Assembly: GCA_963735885.1 (NCBI GenBank)
Contig: CAVTMP010000007.1
Location: 434,001 to 498,000 of the forward strand
DNA: 64,000 nt
Direction of reading: 5' to 3'
Source of the DNA: JBBSBL01 sp963735885
GTDB lineage: Bacteria > Actinomycetota > Thermoleophilia > Solirubrobacterales > Solirubrobacteraceae
Position numbers and translations under genes: made by a program. Shown one piece after another: positions 38,043 to 47,082 of the stretch. Below the pieces are notes generated by a model. That model was not told the origin of the DNA and did not search any database. It was given only the letters and a program-made list of their open reading frames with translations. Position 1 is the stretch's first letter, and every line of letters starts with the position of its first letter.

Positions 38043-38753
38043 GTGCCCGTCGCCGCGCCCGACCGCGAGCCCCACCGCATCCTCGTCGTCGACGACGAGC
38101 CGAACATCGTCGACGTCATCTCGATGGCGCTCCGCTACCAGGGCTTCGCCGTGGAGTCCGCCGGCACCGGCGCCGGCGCGATCGCCGCGGTCTCGCGCTT
38201 CCGCCCCCATCTCGTGCTGCTCGACATCATGCTGCCCGACATGGAGGGCTTCGACGTGGCCCGCCGGCTCGGGGCGGACCGGGCCCGGGTCCCGATCATC
38301 TTCCTCACCGCGCGCGACGCGACCGAGGACAAGGTGCGCGGGCTCACGCTCGGCGGCGACGACTACGTCACGAAGCCGTTCAGCCTGGAGGAGCTCGTCG
38401 CCCGGGTCCGCACGATCCTGCGCCGGGCCGGGCTGGCCGACCCGGACTCCGGCACCCTGACCTTCGCCGACCTCGAGCTCGACGAGGACACGCGCGAGGT
38501 GACGCGCGCCGGGCGACCGGTCGAGCTCACGGCGACGGAGTACCGGCTGCTCCGCTACTTCCTGCTCAACCCGCGGCGCGTGCTCACGCGGGACCAGATC
38601 CTCGAGCACGTCTGGGACTACGACTTCGGCGGCGACGCGCGCGTGCTCGAGACCTACGTCAGCTACCTGCGCCGCAAGCTCGACGGCGACGGCCCGCCGC
38701 TCATCCACACCGTGCGCGGCGTGGGGTACGCGCTGCGGGTCCCGAGGGACTGA
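38043..38753 (+). CDS. OmpR-family response regulator, system 1
   Basis: 236 residues. Receiver domain: RILVVDDEPNIVDVISMAL (acidic pair), LVLLDIMLPDMEGF with the phosphoacceptor Asp, FLTARDATEDK and DDYVTKPF (conserved Lys). The winged helix follows: LTATEYRLLRYFLLNPRRVL, DQILEHVWDYDF, VLETYVSYLRRKLD, HTVRGVGYALR. Start uncertain: GTG 38043 or GTG 38028; tandem boxes end at 38022. It is 2 bp from the sensor kinase gene, forming one operon, and probably controls itself and the secreted repeat protein downstream. Confidence 0.93.
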   Translation: MPVAAPDREPHRILVVDDEPNIVDVISMALRYQGFAVESAGTGAGAIAAVSRFRPHLVLLDIMLPDMEGFDVARRLGADRARVPIIFLTARDATEDKVRGLTLGGDDYVTKPFSLEELVARVRTILRRAGLADPDSGTLTFADLELDEDTREVTRAGRPVELTATEYRLLRYFLLNPRRVLTRDQILEHVWDYDFGGDARVLETYVSYLRRKLDGDGPPLIHTVRGVGYALRVPRD

Positions 38754-38755
38754 CC

Positions 38756-40215
38756 GTGTCGCTGCGCGCCCGGCTCATGGCCGGGCTGCTCGCGCTCTCC
38801 GCGGCCGGGCTCCTCACGCTGGCGGCGATCACCTACGCGGAGCAGCGCTCGTTCCTGGAGAGCCGGGTCGACCAGCAGGCGCGCGCCGCGATCCCGGCGG
38901 TGGCCCGCGCGCTGGACGAGCGCGGCGCCACGACGCCGGGCGCGAGGACCCCGCCGGACGCCCGCGGGCCCGACGGGAGGCCGCCCGACGGCCCCGGCGG
39001 CGGGCCGGGCGGCCCCGAGATCAACCTCCCGCCGGGAACCTACGGTCAGCGGCGGAACGCCGCCGGGAAGGCGGTCGCCTCCGTCGTCCTCGCCTACGGG
39101 CAGACGGCCCCGCCGGCGCCGCGGCTCCCGGCGCGGATCCCGAGCGGGAGGCTGATCACCGTCGACGCCGCCGGGAGCTCCGGCCTGCGCTACCGCGTGA
39201 TCGCCGAGCCGCGGCCGGGCGGCGGCGGCACCACCGTCGTGGCCGTGCCGCTCCGCGACGTGGACGCGACCCTGGATCGCCTGGTCGTGGTCGAGGCGCT
39301 CGTCATCGGCGGCGTCCTGCTGCTCCTCGCGCTCGGCGCCTGGTGGGTCGTCGGCCTCGGGCTGCGACCGCTCGACCGCATGGGCGCGACCGCCGGGGCG
39401 ATCGCGGCCGGCGACCTCTCGCGGCGGGTCACGCCGGCCACCGAGCGCACCGAGGTGGGGCGCCTCGGCCTCGCGCTGAACGCCATGCTCGGGCGGCTCG
39501 AGGGCGCGTTCGCCGAGCGCGAGGCGAGCGAGGAGCGGCTGCGGCGGTTCCTCGCCGACGCGGCGCACGAGCTGCGCACGCCGCTCTCCTCGATCCGCGG
39601 CTACGCGGAGCTCCTGCGGATCGGCGCGGCCCGCGAGCCCGAAGGACGCCGCGAAGGCCACGGCGCGGATCGAGCAGGAGGCGGCGCGGATGGGCGTGCT
39701 GGTCGAGGACCTGCTCACGCTCGCCCGGCTCGACGAGGTGCGCGAGCCGATCCGCGAGGACGGTCGACGTCGCCGCGCTGACCCGTGACGCGGCCGACGA
39801 CGCCCGGGCCGTCACGCCCGACCGGGAGATCGCGCTCGCCGTGGACGGGCCGGCGATCGTCGCCGGAGACGCCCACCAGCTCCGCCAGGTGCTGGCCAAC
39901 CTCGTGCGCAACGCGGTCGTCCACACGCCGGCGGGCACCCCCATCGACCTCTCGGTCGCCGGCGACGGCGACGGGCGGGTGCGGATCGAGGTGCGCGATC
40001 ACGGGCCGGGACTCCCGGCGGGCGACGGGGACGCGCTCTTCGAGCGCTTCTGGCGCTCCGATCCCGGTCGCTCGCGGGGTCGCGGCGGCGCCGGGCTCGG
40101 GCTGGCGATCGTGGCCGGGGTCGTGGCGGCGCACGGCGGAGAGGTCCACGCGGCGAACGCTCCCGGTGGCGGCGCGTCGTTCGTCGTGCGACTGCCGGCG
40201 GCGGACGCCCGCTGA
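38756..40215 (+). CDS. sensor histidine kinase, system 1; two frame interruptions
   Basis: About 486 residues from GTG 38756. Two membrane helices (LMAGLLALSAAGLLTLAAIT and VEALVIGGVLLLLALGAWWV) enclose an extracellular loop of ~160 residues that is Pro/Gly-rich. HAMP follows (LRPLDRMGATAGAIAAGDLS), then HisKA with FLADAAHELRTPLSSIRGY (phospho-His), and HATPase_c with LANLVRNAVVHTP (N box), VRDHGPGLP (G1) and GGAGLGLAIVAGV (G2). One extra base each near 39642 (REPKDAAKATARIEQEAAR) and 39762 (EDVDVAALTRDAA) breaks the frame. Partner of the preceding response regulator. Confidence 0.92.
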
Positions 40216-40240
40216 GGGCCTTCGCGCCCCTCGGCGAGGC

Positions 40241-40268
40241 CTCAGGCCCGGCCCAGGGTCCTCCCAGG
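40241..40268 (+). promoter_or_regulatory. triple 11-bp-period box upstream of repeat protein 1
   Basis: CTCAGG, CCCAGG, CCCAGG begin at 40241, 40252 and 40263, exactly 11 bp apart, about 60 bp before the ATG at 40331. They match the CTCCCAGG boxes in front of the response regulator 1 gene. Confidence 0.6.
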
Positions 40269-40330
40269 GTCGGCCCGCACGATGGTCGGCGTCCGGGTCG
40301 CACGGCCCACGTCAACGACAGGAGGTCCCC

Positions 40331-40960
40331 ATGACCATCGCACCCCGCATCCGCCAGCTCGCCGCCCTGCTCGGCGTCGCGACCATCGGCACCGGCGCCG
40401 TGTACGCCGCCGGCACCCAGGCCGACGGAAGCGCCGTCGCCGCGTCGAGCACGAAGTCCGCCCAGACGCGGGAGGGGCCCGGTCGCGGCCCCGACGTCGC
40501 GGCCCTCGCCGCGAAGCTCGGCGTCTCCCAGGGCACGCTCCGCCGCGCGCTCGACGCCACCCGGCCGACGCGCCGGACGGGCGACCGGGGCCCGGCCGGC
40601 CTCGTCGCCGACCTCGCCACGGCGCTCGGCGTGAGCACGGCGAGCGTCGAGAGGGTCCTCGGCCCGCCGCCCGCCGGCGGTCGGCCGCAGGGCCCGCCGC
40701 CGCAGGGCGCCCGGCCGCCGCAGGGCGCGCCGCCGCGCGGCGCCCGGCCGGACGCCACGGCCCTGGCGAAGCGGCTCGCGGCCGGACTCGGGCTCGACCA
40801 GGCGACCGTGAAGGCCGCGCTCGTCAAGCTCGAGAAGGCGCACGCGGCCGACCGCGCCGCCCATGAGCAGGCGATGGCCGCGGCCCTCGCCAAGAAGCTG
40901 GGGCTCGCGCAGGACACCGTGGCGTCGGCGCTCGCCGCCACCCGGCCGGACCGGCGCTGA
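40331..40960 (+). CDS. secreted helix-repeat protein 1 (LAxxLGVxxxxVxxAL repeats)
   Basis: 209 residues. Signal peptide with IRQLAALLGVATIGTGAVYA. The mature protein has four repeats of about 22-25 residues: VAALAAKLGVSQGTLRRAL, LVADLATALGVSTASVERVL, ALAKRLAAGLGLDQATVKAAL, AAALAKKLGLAQDTVASAL, each ending near TRP or similar. A Pro/Gln/Gly linker (GPPPQGARPPQGAPPRGARP) separates repeats 2 and 3. The repeats look like short helical hairpins resembling a helix-turn-helix, but the protein is exported. No function known. Placed directly after two-component system 1 with its boxes upstream. RBS CAGGAGG. Paralog of the gene at 45985-46917. Confidence 0.82.
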   Translation: MTIAPRIRQLAALLGVATIGTGAVYAAGTQADGSAVAASSTKSAQTREGPGRGPDVAALAAKLGVSQGTLRRALDATRPTRRTGDRGPAGLVADLATALGVSTASVERVLGPPPAGGRPQGPPPQGARPPQGAPPRGARPDATALAKRLAAGLGLDQATVKAALVKLEKAHAADRAAHEQAMAAALAKKLGLAQDTVASALAATRPDRR

Positions 40961-41016
40961 GCCGGGCGCGACGACGAGCGTGGGGCGGGCCCGGCCCGGG
41001 GGTCGGCCCGACGCAG

Positions 41017-41047
41017 CGAGGCGGCCGGCTCGGAGCCGGCCGCCTCG
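41017..41047 (+). terminator. hairpin after repeat protein 1
   Basis: Near-perfect 13-15 bp stem CGAGGCGGCCGGCTC / GAGCCGGCCGCCTCG (41017-41031, 41033-41047), 57 bp after the stop; no U tract. Confidence 0.65.
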
Positions 41048-41136
41048 TCGTCGCCCGGACCGACCCGCCGAGATCGCACGGGCTCCGGCGTGCGAGCATG
41101 CGGGGCACCCGCCGACGACGACCGCCCGGAGGACCG

Positions 41137-42403
41137 ATGGACTTCGAGCCGAGCGACCGCTGCCAGGACTTCCAGGCGCGGCTCGACGCGTTCATGGACG
41201 AGCACGTCTACCCGGCCGAGGCGGTCTACGAGGCGCAGCGGCGCGAGTCCGGCGACCCGCACGACCAGCCGCCGGTCATGGAGGAGCTCAAGGCGAAGGC
41301 CCGCGAGCGCGGGCCTGTGGAACCTGTTCCATCCCGACCCGGAGCTCGGCGCCGGGCCTGACCAACGTCGACTACGCGCCGCTGGCCGAGATCATGGGCC
41401 GCAGCCACATCGCCTCGGAGGCCTGCAACTGCTCGGCGCCCGACACCGGGCAACATGGAGGTCCTGCACGCAGTTCGGCACGCCCGAGCAGCAGGAGCGC
41501 TGGCTGCGGCCGCTGCTCGACGGCGAGATCCGCTCGGCCTTCGCGATGACCGAGCCCGACGTCGCCAGCTCGGACGCCACCAACATCGAGCTGCGGATCG
41601 AGCGCGACGGCGACGAGTACGTGCTCAACGGCCGCAAGTGGTGGACCTCCGGGGCGCTGCACCCGCACTGCCGGATCATGATCGTGATGGGCAAGACCGA
41701 CCCGGACGCGCCCGCCCTACCGCCAGCAGAGCGATGATCCTCGTCCCGCTCGACACGCCGGGCGTGACGGTCGTGCGCAACCTGCCGGTGTTCGGCTACG
41801 AGGACCAGGAGGGGCACGCGCGAGGTGCGCTTCGAGGACGTGCGCGTGCCGGCGAGCGAACCTGATCGCCGGCGAGGGCGACGGCTTCCTGATCGGCCAG
41901 GCGCGGCTCGGCCCGGGCCGCATCCACCACTGCATGCGCGCGATCGGCGCGGCCGAGCGCGCACTCGAGCTGATGTGCCGCGCGGGCGAGCGAGCGCGTC
42001 ACCTTCGGCGCGCCCGGTCGCGACGCGCGCCAACGTCCAGGACTGGATCGCCGAGTCGCGCATCGAGATCGAGATGGCGCGGCTGCTCGACGCTGAAGAC
42101 CGCGTGGCTGATGGACACGGTCGGCAACAGCCACGCGCGCATCGGAGATCGCGGCGATCAAGGTCGCCGCGCCGAACGTCGCGCTGCAGGTCATCGACCG
42201 CGCGATCCAGGTCCACGGCGGCGGCGGCGTCTCCGACGACTTCCCGCTCGCCTGGATGTACGCCCACCTGCGCACGCTGCGGCTCGCCGACGGCCCCGAC
42301 GAGGTCCACAAGCTGACGATCGCCCGCCGCGAGCTGCGTCGCCACGCGGCCCGAGGCGGCGGACGACCGCGCGGCGCTCGCCGAGCCGACCAGCCGCGTC
42401 TGA
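41137..42403 (+). CDS. acyl-CoA dehydrogenase, ACAD10/11-like; frame interrupted many times
   Basis: About 417 codons from ATG 41137. FAD-dependent alpha,beta-dehydrogenation of acyl-CoA. Joined pieces: MDFEPSDRCQDFQARLDAFM, RGLWNLFHPDPELGAGLTNV, SEACNCSAPDTGNMEVL, QFGTPEQQERWLRPLLDGEI, SAFAMTEPDVASSDATNI, YVLNGRKWWTSGALHPHC, VPLDTPGVTVVRNLPVFGY, FEDVRVPASNLIAGEGDGF, ESRIEIEMARLL, DRAIQVHGGGGVSDDFPLA. The order and spacing match eukaryotic ACAD10/11-type enzymes. About 13 shifts, all single extra bases (for example near 41318, 41360, 41450, 41468, 41720, 42092, 42145). No electron-transfer flavoprotein gene nearby. Confidence 0.88.
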
Positions 42404-42465
42404 GCCCGCCTCGATCGCGATAGGGTCGCGGCCGTCCGCCGAGCCACCGCCAGGAGCGTCACGCC

Positions 42466-43871
42466 ATGCCGCTGAGCCGCCGCGCCGAGCCGACCCCGCG
42501 AGAGGCCGTCGCCGACGAGAACGTCGAGCGTCTCGGCGACGAGATGCTCGAGCTGCCGCGTCATCGGCTGGCCGAGCACGGGGTCGAGTCCATCCCGGCC
42601 TACGAGCTGCTCCGCGGCGAGCTGCTGCTCGACGGCAGCGCGCGGCTCAACCTCGCCACGTTCGTGACGACCTGGATGCCGGAGGTCGCCGGCCGCCTCA
42701 TGGCCGACACCGCCGACAAGAACATGATCGACAAGGACGAGTACCCGCAGACCGCGGAGATCGAGGCGCGCTGCGTGAACATCCTCAGCGATCTGTGGAA
42801 CGCGCCGCGCGGATCGCAGCCGCACGGGCTGCTCGACGACCGGATCCAGCGAGGCGGTGCATGCTCGGCGGCATGGCCCTGAAGTGGCGCTGGCGCGACC
42901 GCGTGAAGGCCGCCGGCAAGCCCGCCGAGAAGCCGAACCTCGTCATGGGCGCCAACGTCCAGGTCTGCTGGGAGAAGTTCTGCCGCTACTGGGAGGTCGA
43001 GCCGCGCGTCGTCCCGATGGAGGGCGACCGGTTCCACCTCAGCGCCGAGGAGGCCGTCAAGCGCTGCGACGAGAACACGATCGGCGTCGTCGCGATCCTC
43101 GGCTCGACCTTCGACGGCAGCTACGAGCCCGTCGGCGGAGATCGCGGCGGCGCTCGACCGCCTCCAGGCCGATTCGGGCCTCGACGTGCCGATCCACGTC
43201 GACGCCGCGTCGGGCGGGTTCGTCGCCCCGTTCCTGCACCCGGACCTGGAGTGGGACTTCCGGCCAGCCTCGGGTGCAGTCGATCAACGCCTCGGGCCAC
43301 AAGTACGGGCTCGTCTACCCGGGCGTGGGCTGGGCGATCTGGCGCGACGAGGAGGCGCTGCCCGAAGGACCTCGTGTTCGACGTGAACTACCTCGGCGGC
43401 CACATGCCGACGTTCGCGCTGAACTTCTCCCGGCCCGGCAGCGAGGTGATCGCGCAGTACTTCATGTTCCTGCTCCTCGGCCATGCCGGCTTCACGCGGG
43501 TGCAGAGGAACTCCTCCGACATCGCGCAGTACCTCTCGAGCGGCATCGCGGAGATCGGCCCCTACGAGCTCCTCACCAAGGGCGACGAGCTGCCGGTGTT
43601 CGCCTTCCGGCTGAAGGACGGAATCGACAACTACACGGTCTTCGACGTCTCCGCCCGGCTGCGGGAGGGGGGCTGGCTCGTCCCGGCCTACACGTTCCCG
43701 GAGAACCGCCAGGACCTCTCGGTGCTGCGGATCGTCGTCCGCGCCGGCATGACGCTGGACATGGCCGACCTGTTCCTCGAGGAGCTCCGCCGCCGCACGA
43801 CCGAGCTCCAGGGGCTCACCGAGCCGCTCCCGGACGCGCTCGCCGCCAAGCACGGCGGGTTCGCGCACTGA
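42466..43871 (+). CDS. gad: glutamate decarboxylase; frame interrupted
   Basis: About 466 codons. PLP enzyme converting glutamate to GABA with proton consumption, usually for acid resistance. Seen: NLATFVTTWMPEVAGRLM, ADTADKNMIDKDEYPQTAEI, TGCSTTGSSEAVMLGGMALK (after correction), NLVMGANVQVCWEKFCRYW, IHVDAASGGFVAPFLHPDLE, SINASGHKYGLVYPGVGW with the PLP Lys in GHKYG, and NYLGGHMPTFALNFSRPGSE. C-terminus complete. Five to seven extra bases near 42803, 42850, 42860, 43138, 43264 and 43366. No glutamate/GABA antiporter in the window. It follows the dehydrogenase by 62 bp. Confidence 0.9.
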
Positions 43872-43886
43872 GCGGCCGCGGCGCCG

Positions 43887-45284
43887 TCAGGCCGTCACGG
43901 CGCCCGCCGCCGGCAGGCGGACCTCGACGGCGAGGCCGCCGAGGTCGGCGTCGTCGAGGCGCAGCGCGCCGCCGTGCAGCGCCACCTGCTGGGCGACGAT
44001 GGCGAGCCCGAGACCGGTCCCCGCGGCCGTGGCCGCCGTGCCGCGGGTGAAGGGATCCAGGACGGCCTCGCGCTCGTCGGCGGCCAGCCCCGGGCCGTCG
44101 TCCTCGACGCGAAGGACGAGGTCGGGGCCCGCGCGGTCGAGCGCGACCGCGACCCGACCCCCGGGGCGGCCGTGCAGCGCCGCGTTGTCGAGGAGGTTGT
44201 CCACGACGAGCCGCAGGCCGCTGGGCCAGCCGTCGAGGGCGGCGTCGCCGATGCGGTCCTCCAGCGCGTAGCCGACCCGCGGGTGACGGCGGCGGGCGGC
44301 ATGGACGGCGCCGTCGACGAGGTCGCCGAGCTCGACGGGCTCGCGCGGCAGCGCCTCGGCCGCCTCGCCCCGCGCCAGCGCCTGGAGGCCCTCGAGCAGG
44401 TGCGTCATCCGTTCCTGCTCGGCCGTCGTCTCGCGCAGGAGCGCGAGCCGCTCCTCCACCGGAAGGCCGGGGTTGCGCGCCAGCGTGTCGAGGTTCGCCC
44501 GCAGCCCCGTGAGCGGGGTCCGCAGCTCGTGGCCGGCGTCCGCGGCGAAGCGGCGCGTGGCCATCAGCGCGCGCTCGAGCGCCTCGGTCGAGGCCCGCAG
44601 GCGGGCCAGCATCGCGTTGAGCGCGTGGGCCAGCGAGCGCACCTCGTCGGGTCCGTCGTCCTCCGGCAGGGGGCTGTCGAGGTCCCCGGCCCCGCTCACG
44701 CGGGCCGCGCCCTCCCGCAGCCGGCCGAGCGGGCGGACGGCGAGCGTCGTGAAGCCCCAGGCGGCGAGGCCGGTGAGGACCAGCGCGCCGAGCCCGAGCA
44801 GCAGGACGACCGTGCGGATCCGGTCGACCCGCGCCTCGACCGGCTCGAGGCTCGTGAGGACCTGGAGGCGCAGGTCGCCGCCGGGGGCGAGCGGCGCGGT
44901 GAGGGAGCGCCACGGCCGGTCGCCGATCTCGACCGTCGCCAGGCCGTCGCGCGACGGCACCCCGGGGGCCTTCTCGGGGACGTCGCCGCGGCGGTCGACG
45001 ACCTGGCCCCGGTAGGCGACCTGCACGAAGGTGCCGGCGCCCGCGAGCAGCCCGCCGCGATCTCCCTCCCCCTCGGGCGGCGCGGGGCTGCCCGGCGAGT
45101 CGGGCGGGCCCGGCGGGCGGCGCGCGATGTCCTCGGCCCGGCGACGCAGGTCGCGGTCGACGGCGCTGCGCCCGTCCCGCTCGATCTCGGCGAGGAGCAC
45201 GATCCCGGCCACGGCGCCGGTCAGCGCGACCGCCACGACCGCCGCGACGGCGATGCGGGCGCGCAGGCTGCGCGGGCCCCTCAC
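43887..45284 (-). CDS. sensor histidine kinase, system 2
   Basis: 465 residues from GTG 45284, which overlaps the response regulator stop (GTGA). N-terminal membrane helix LRARIAVAAVVAVALTGAVA, a periplasmic-side domain of ~130 residues, second helix VVLLLGLGALVLTGLAAWGF, HAMP (VRPLGRLREGAARVSGAGDL), HisKA with FAADAGHELRTPLTGLRANL, and HATPase_c with VDNLLDNAALHG, RVEDDGPGLAADE and GTGLGLAIVAQQVALHGG. Uninterrupted frame, unlike kinase 1. Works with the adjacent response regulator; the sensed signal is unknown. Confidence 0.94.
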   Translation of the reverse strand: MRGPRSLRARIAVAAVVAVALTGAVAGIVLLAEIERDGRSAVDRDLRRRAEDIARRPPGPPDSPGSPAPPEGEGDRGGLLAGAGTFVQVAYRGQVVDRRGDVPEKAPGVPSRDGLATVEIGDRPWRSLTAPLAPGGDLRLQVLTSLEPVEARVDRIRTVVLLLGLGALVLTGLAAWGFTTLAVRPLGRLREGAARVSGAGDLDSPLPEDDGPDEVRSLAHALNAMLARLRASTEALERALMATRRFAADAGHELRTPLTGLRANLDTLARNPGLPVEERLALLRETTAEQERMTHLLEGLQALARGEAAEALPREPVELGDLVDGAVHAARRRHPRVGYALEDRIGDAALDGWPSGLRLVVDNLLDNAALHGRPGGRVAVALDRAGPDLVLRVEDDGPGLAADEREAVLDPFTRGTAATAAGTGLGLAIVAQQVALHGGALRLDDADLGGLAVEVRLPAAGAVTA

Positions 45285-45946
45285 GGCCGCAGCGCCCAGC
45301 CCACCCCGCGCACGGTGTGGAGCAGCCGTGGCTCGCCGTTCGCCTCGAGCTTGCGGCGGAGGTACCCGACGAAGACGTCCGCCACGTTGGTCTCGACGTC
45401 GAACGTGTAGCCCCAGACCTGCTCGAGCAGCTGGTCACGCGAGAGCACCTGCCCGGGATGGCGGGCGAAGGCCTCGAGCAGGTCGAACTCCCGCCGGGTC
45501 AGCGCGAGGTCGCGCCCCGCGCGGGTGGCGACGCGCCGGCGGCCGTCGACGACGAGGTCGTCGAACACGAGCGGACCGCCCCCGTCGCCGCCGAGGCGCC
45601 GCAGGAGCGCGTGCAGGCGGGCGGTGAGCTCGGCGATGGCGAAGGGCTTGACGAGGTAGTCGTCGGCGCCGGCCTGAAGCCCGGCGACCCGATCCTCGAC
45701 GTCGTCGCGAGCGGACAGGATGCAGACCGGGACGTCGAGGCCGTCCGCGCGCAGGCGCCGCACCACGCTCACGCCGTCGAGGTCCGGCATCGTCACGTCG
45801 AGGACGATGACCGCCGGGGGCCGCCGCGCCACGGCCGCGAGCGCGGCCTCGCCGCCCGCCGCCGTGGCCACGGCGAAGCCCTCGAGGCGCAGCGCGCGCT
45901 CGAGGGCCTGGCGGACCGAGGCCTCGTCGTCGACGACGAGGACCAG
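45281..45946 (-). CDS. OmpR-family response regulator, system 2; start unresolved
   Basis: About 221 residues. Receiver: LVLVVDDEASVRQALERALR, GFAVATAAGGEAALAAV, VIVLDVTMPDLDGVSVV (phosphoacceptor Asp), CILSARDDVEDRVAG, DDYLVKPFAIAELT; winged helix: LALTRREFDLLEAFARHPGQ, DQLLEQVWGYTFDVETNV, VGYLRRKLE, HTVRGVGWALRP. No ATG, GTG or TTG precedes the receiver in frame; the first ATG (45871) would cut off the acidic pair. I place the start at CTG 45946 as the only reasonable in-frame codon; a lost start through a base error is equally possible. The stop overlaps the kinase start. Confidence 0.88.
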   Translation of the reverse strand: MVLVVDDEASVRQALERALRLEGFAVATAAGGEAALAAVARRPPAVIVLDVTMPDLDGVSVVRRLRADGLDVPVCILSARDDVEDRVAGLQAGADDYLVKPFAIAELTARLHALLRRLGGDGGGPLVFDDLVVDGRRRVATRAGRDLALTRREFDLLEAFARHPGQVLSRDQLLEQVWGYTFDVETNVADVFVGYLRRKLEANGEPRLLHTVRGVGWALRP

Positions 45947-45984
45947 CGGCTCAGCGGCGGGGATGGGTCCCCGCCCCGCGTGGC

Positions 45985-46917
45985 CTACGGACGGTCACCC
46001 GGACCATGATGCGGCAGCGACGCGAACGCCGCCTTGACCTTCTCCTCGGAGATGCCGAGCCGCTTGGCCAGCTCGGCGGCGAACGCGTCGCGGCGTGCGG
46101 CCTCGCGCTTCTCCATCGTGGCGCGCAGCTTCGCCAGCGCGGCCGTGACCTTGGCCTGCGGGACGCCGAGCGCCTTCGCCAGGGCCGCGGCCGAGGGGCC
46201 GAATCCCCGCGGGCCGGGGCCACCCGGGCCGGGGACCACCCGGACCGCGATCGCCGGGGCCGTCGGGACCGTGGCCGGGGCCGCCGGGACCACCCGGACC
46301 GCGATCGCCGGGGCCGTGGCCGCCGCGCCCCACCGGCGGACCGATCTTCCGCAGGGCCGCCTGGAGCTTCGCGGTGCTCACGCCCAGCGAGGCGGCGAGC
46401 CCGTCGAGCGACGGCGGCGAGCCGCCCTGCGGGCGGTTGGCCTCGAGCGCCGCGCGCACCTTGGCGACCTCGATCCCCAGCGCCGTGGCGAGCGCGGTCG
46501 CGAAGCCGTCGCGGCCCATGTCGCGCCGGCCGTCCGGACGGCCGGGCCGGAGCTTGTCGAGCGCGGCGGTGACCTGCGCGGTGGAGACGCCGAGCTCGGA
46601 CGCCAGCGCCTTGGCGAAGTCCGCCCGGTGGTCGGACCTCCCCCCGGCCCGGGCCGCAGGTCCTGGAGCGCGGTCCGCAACTTGGCGGCCTCGACGCCCA
46701 GCTTCGCGGCGAGGGCGTCGAGGCCGGGACCGCCCGGCCCCGGAGGGCCGTGATCGCGCCAGCCACGAGGGCCGGCGTCCGCGGCGGAGGACCGGGCCTT
46801 CGCGCCGCGCGCCTCGGCCGAGCCGTCGCCCGCCTGGCTCCCGAGGGCGTAGGCCCCCGACGCGAGCACCACGGCGGCGGTGGCCGCGGCGGCGGCCTGC
46901 TTTCCGCGAGTCGTCAT
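45985..46917 (-). CDS. secreted helix-repeat protein 2 (LAxxLGVxxxxVxxAL repeats); frame interrupted
   Basis: About 310 codons. Signal peptide GKQAAAAATAAVVLASGAYALG. Six repeats: LDALAAKLGVEAAKLRTALQ, FAKALASELGVSTAQVTAAL, FATALATALGIEVAKVRAAL, LDGLAASLGVSTAKLQAALR, AAALAKALGVPQAKVTAALA, FAAELAKRLGISEEKVKAAF. Between repeats 4 and 5 lies a Gly/Pro/Asp/His linker encoded by a 32-bp direct repeat. Extra bases near 46640 (probably two) and near 46215 shift the frame. It is the paralog of the 40331 protein; both are next to a two-component system and behind similar tandem boxes. Function unknown; the regular helical repeats may bind a ligand or cell-wall polymer. Confidence 0.8.
46232..46317. 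repeat. 32-bp direct repeat inside repeat-protein 2
   Basis: A perfect 32-bp unit starts at 46232 and again at 46286, 54 bp (18 codons) apart, encoding the Gly/Pro/Asp-rich linker. It is in frame and probably a slippage-prone expansion; one of the frame changes lies beside it. Confidence 0.8.
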
Positions 46918-46998
46918 GTCATGTCACCTCTGAGGGGTCGAGAACGGGGCGGAGCGCCCCCGGACGACGACCAGCGTCACGGCGCCGCCTGTGGGGAC

Positions 46999-47061
46999 GC
47001 TAAGAGATCGGCCTCGTGATCCCTAAGGGACCTCTCAGGCATCTCTTAGCACGATCTCAGC
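46999..47061. promoter_or_regulatory. divergent regulatory region with 11-bp-spaced boxes
   Basis: CTCTCAGG (47032), CTCTTAGC (47043) and ATCTCAGC (47054) start exactly 11 bp apart, pointing to the + operon. On the minus strand GCTAAGAGAT (46999-47008) is the inverted copy of ATCTCTTAGC (47041-47050), and CCCTAAGGG (47021-47029) is a further palindrome. The sites resemble the CTCCCAGG boxes of system 1 and would serve both the repeat-protein 2 gene and the ApbE operon. Confidence 0.6.
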
Positions 47062-47082
47062 GGGCCCCGCGACCCTGGCCGC

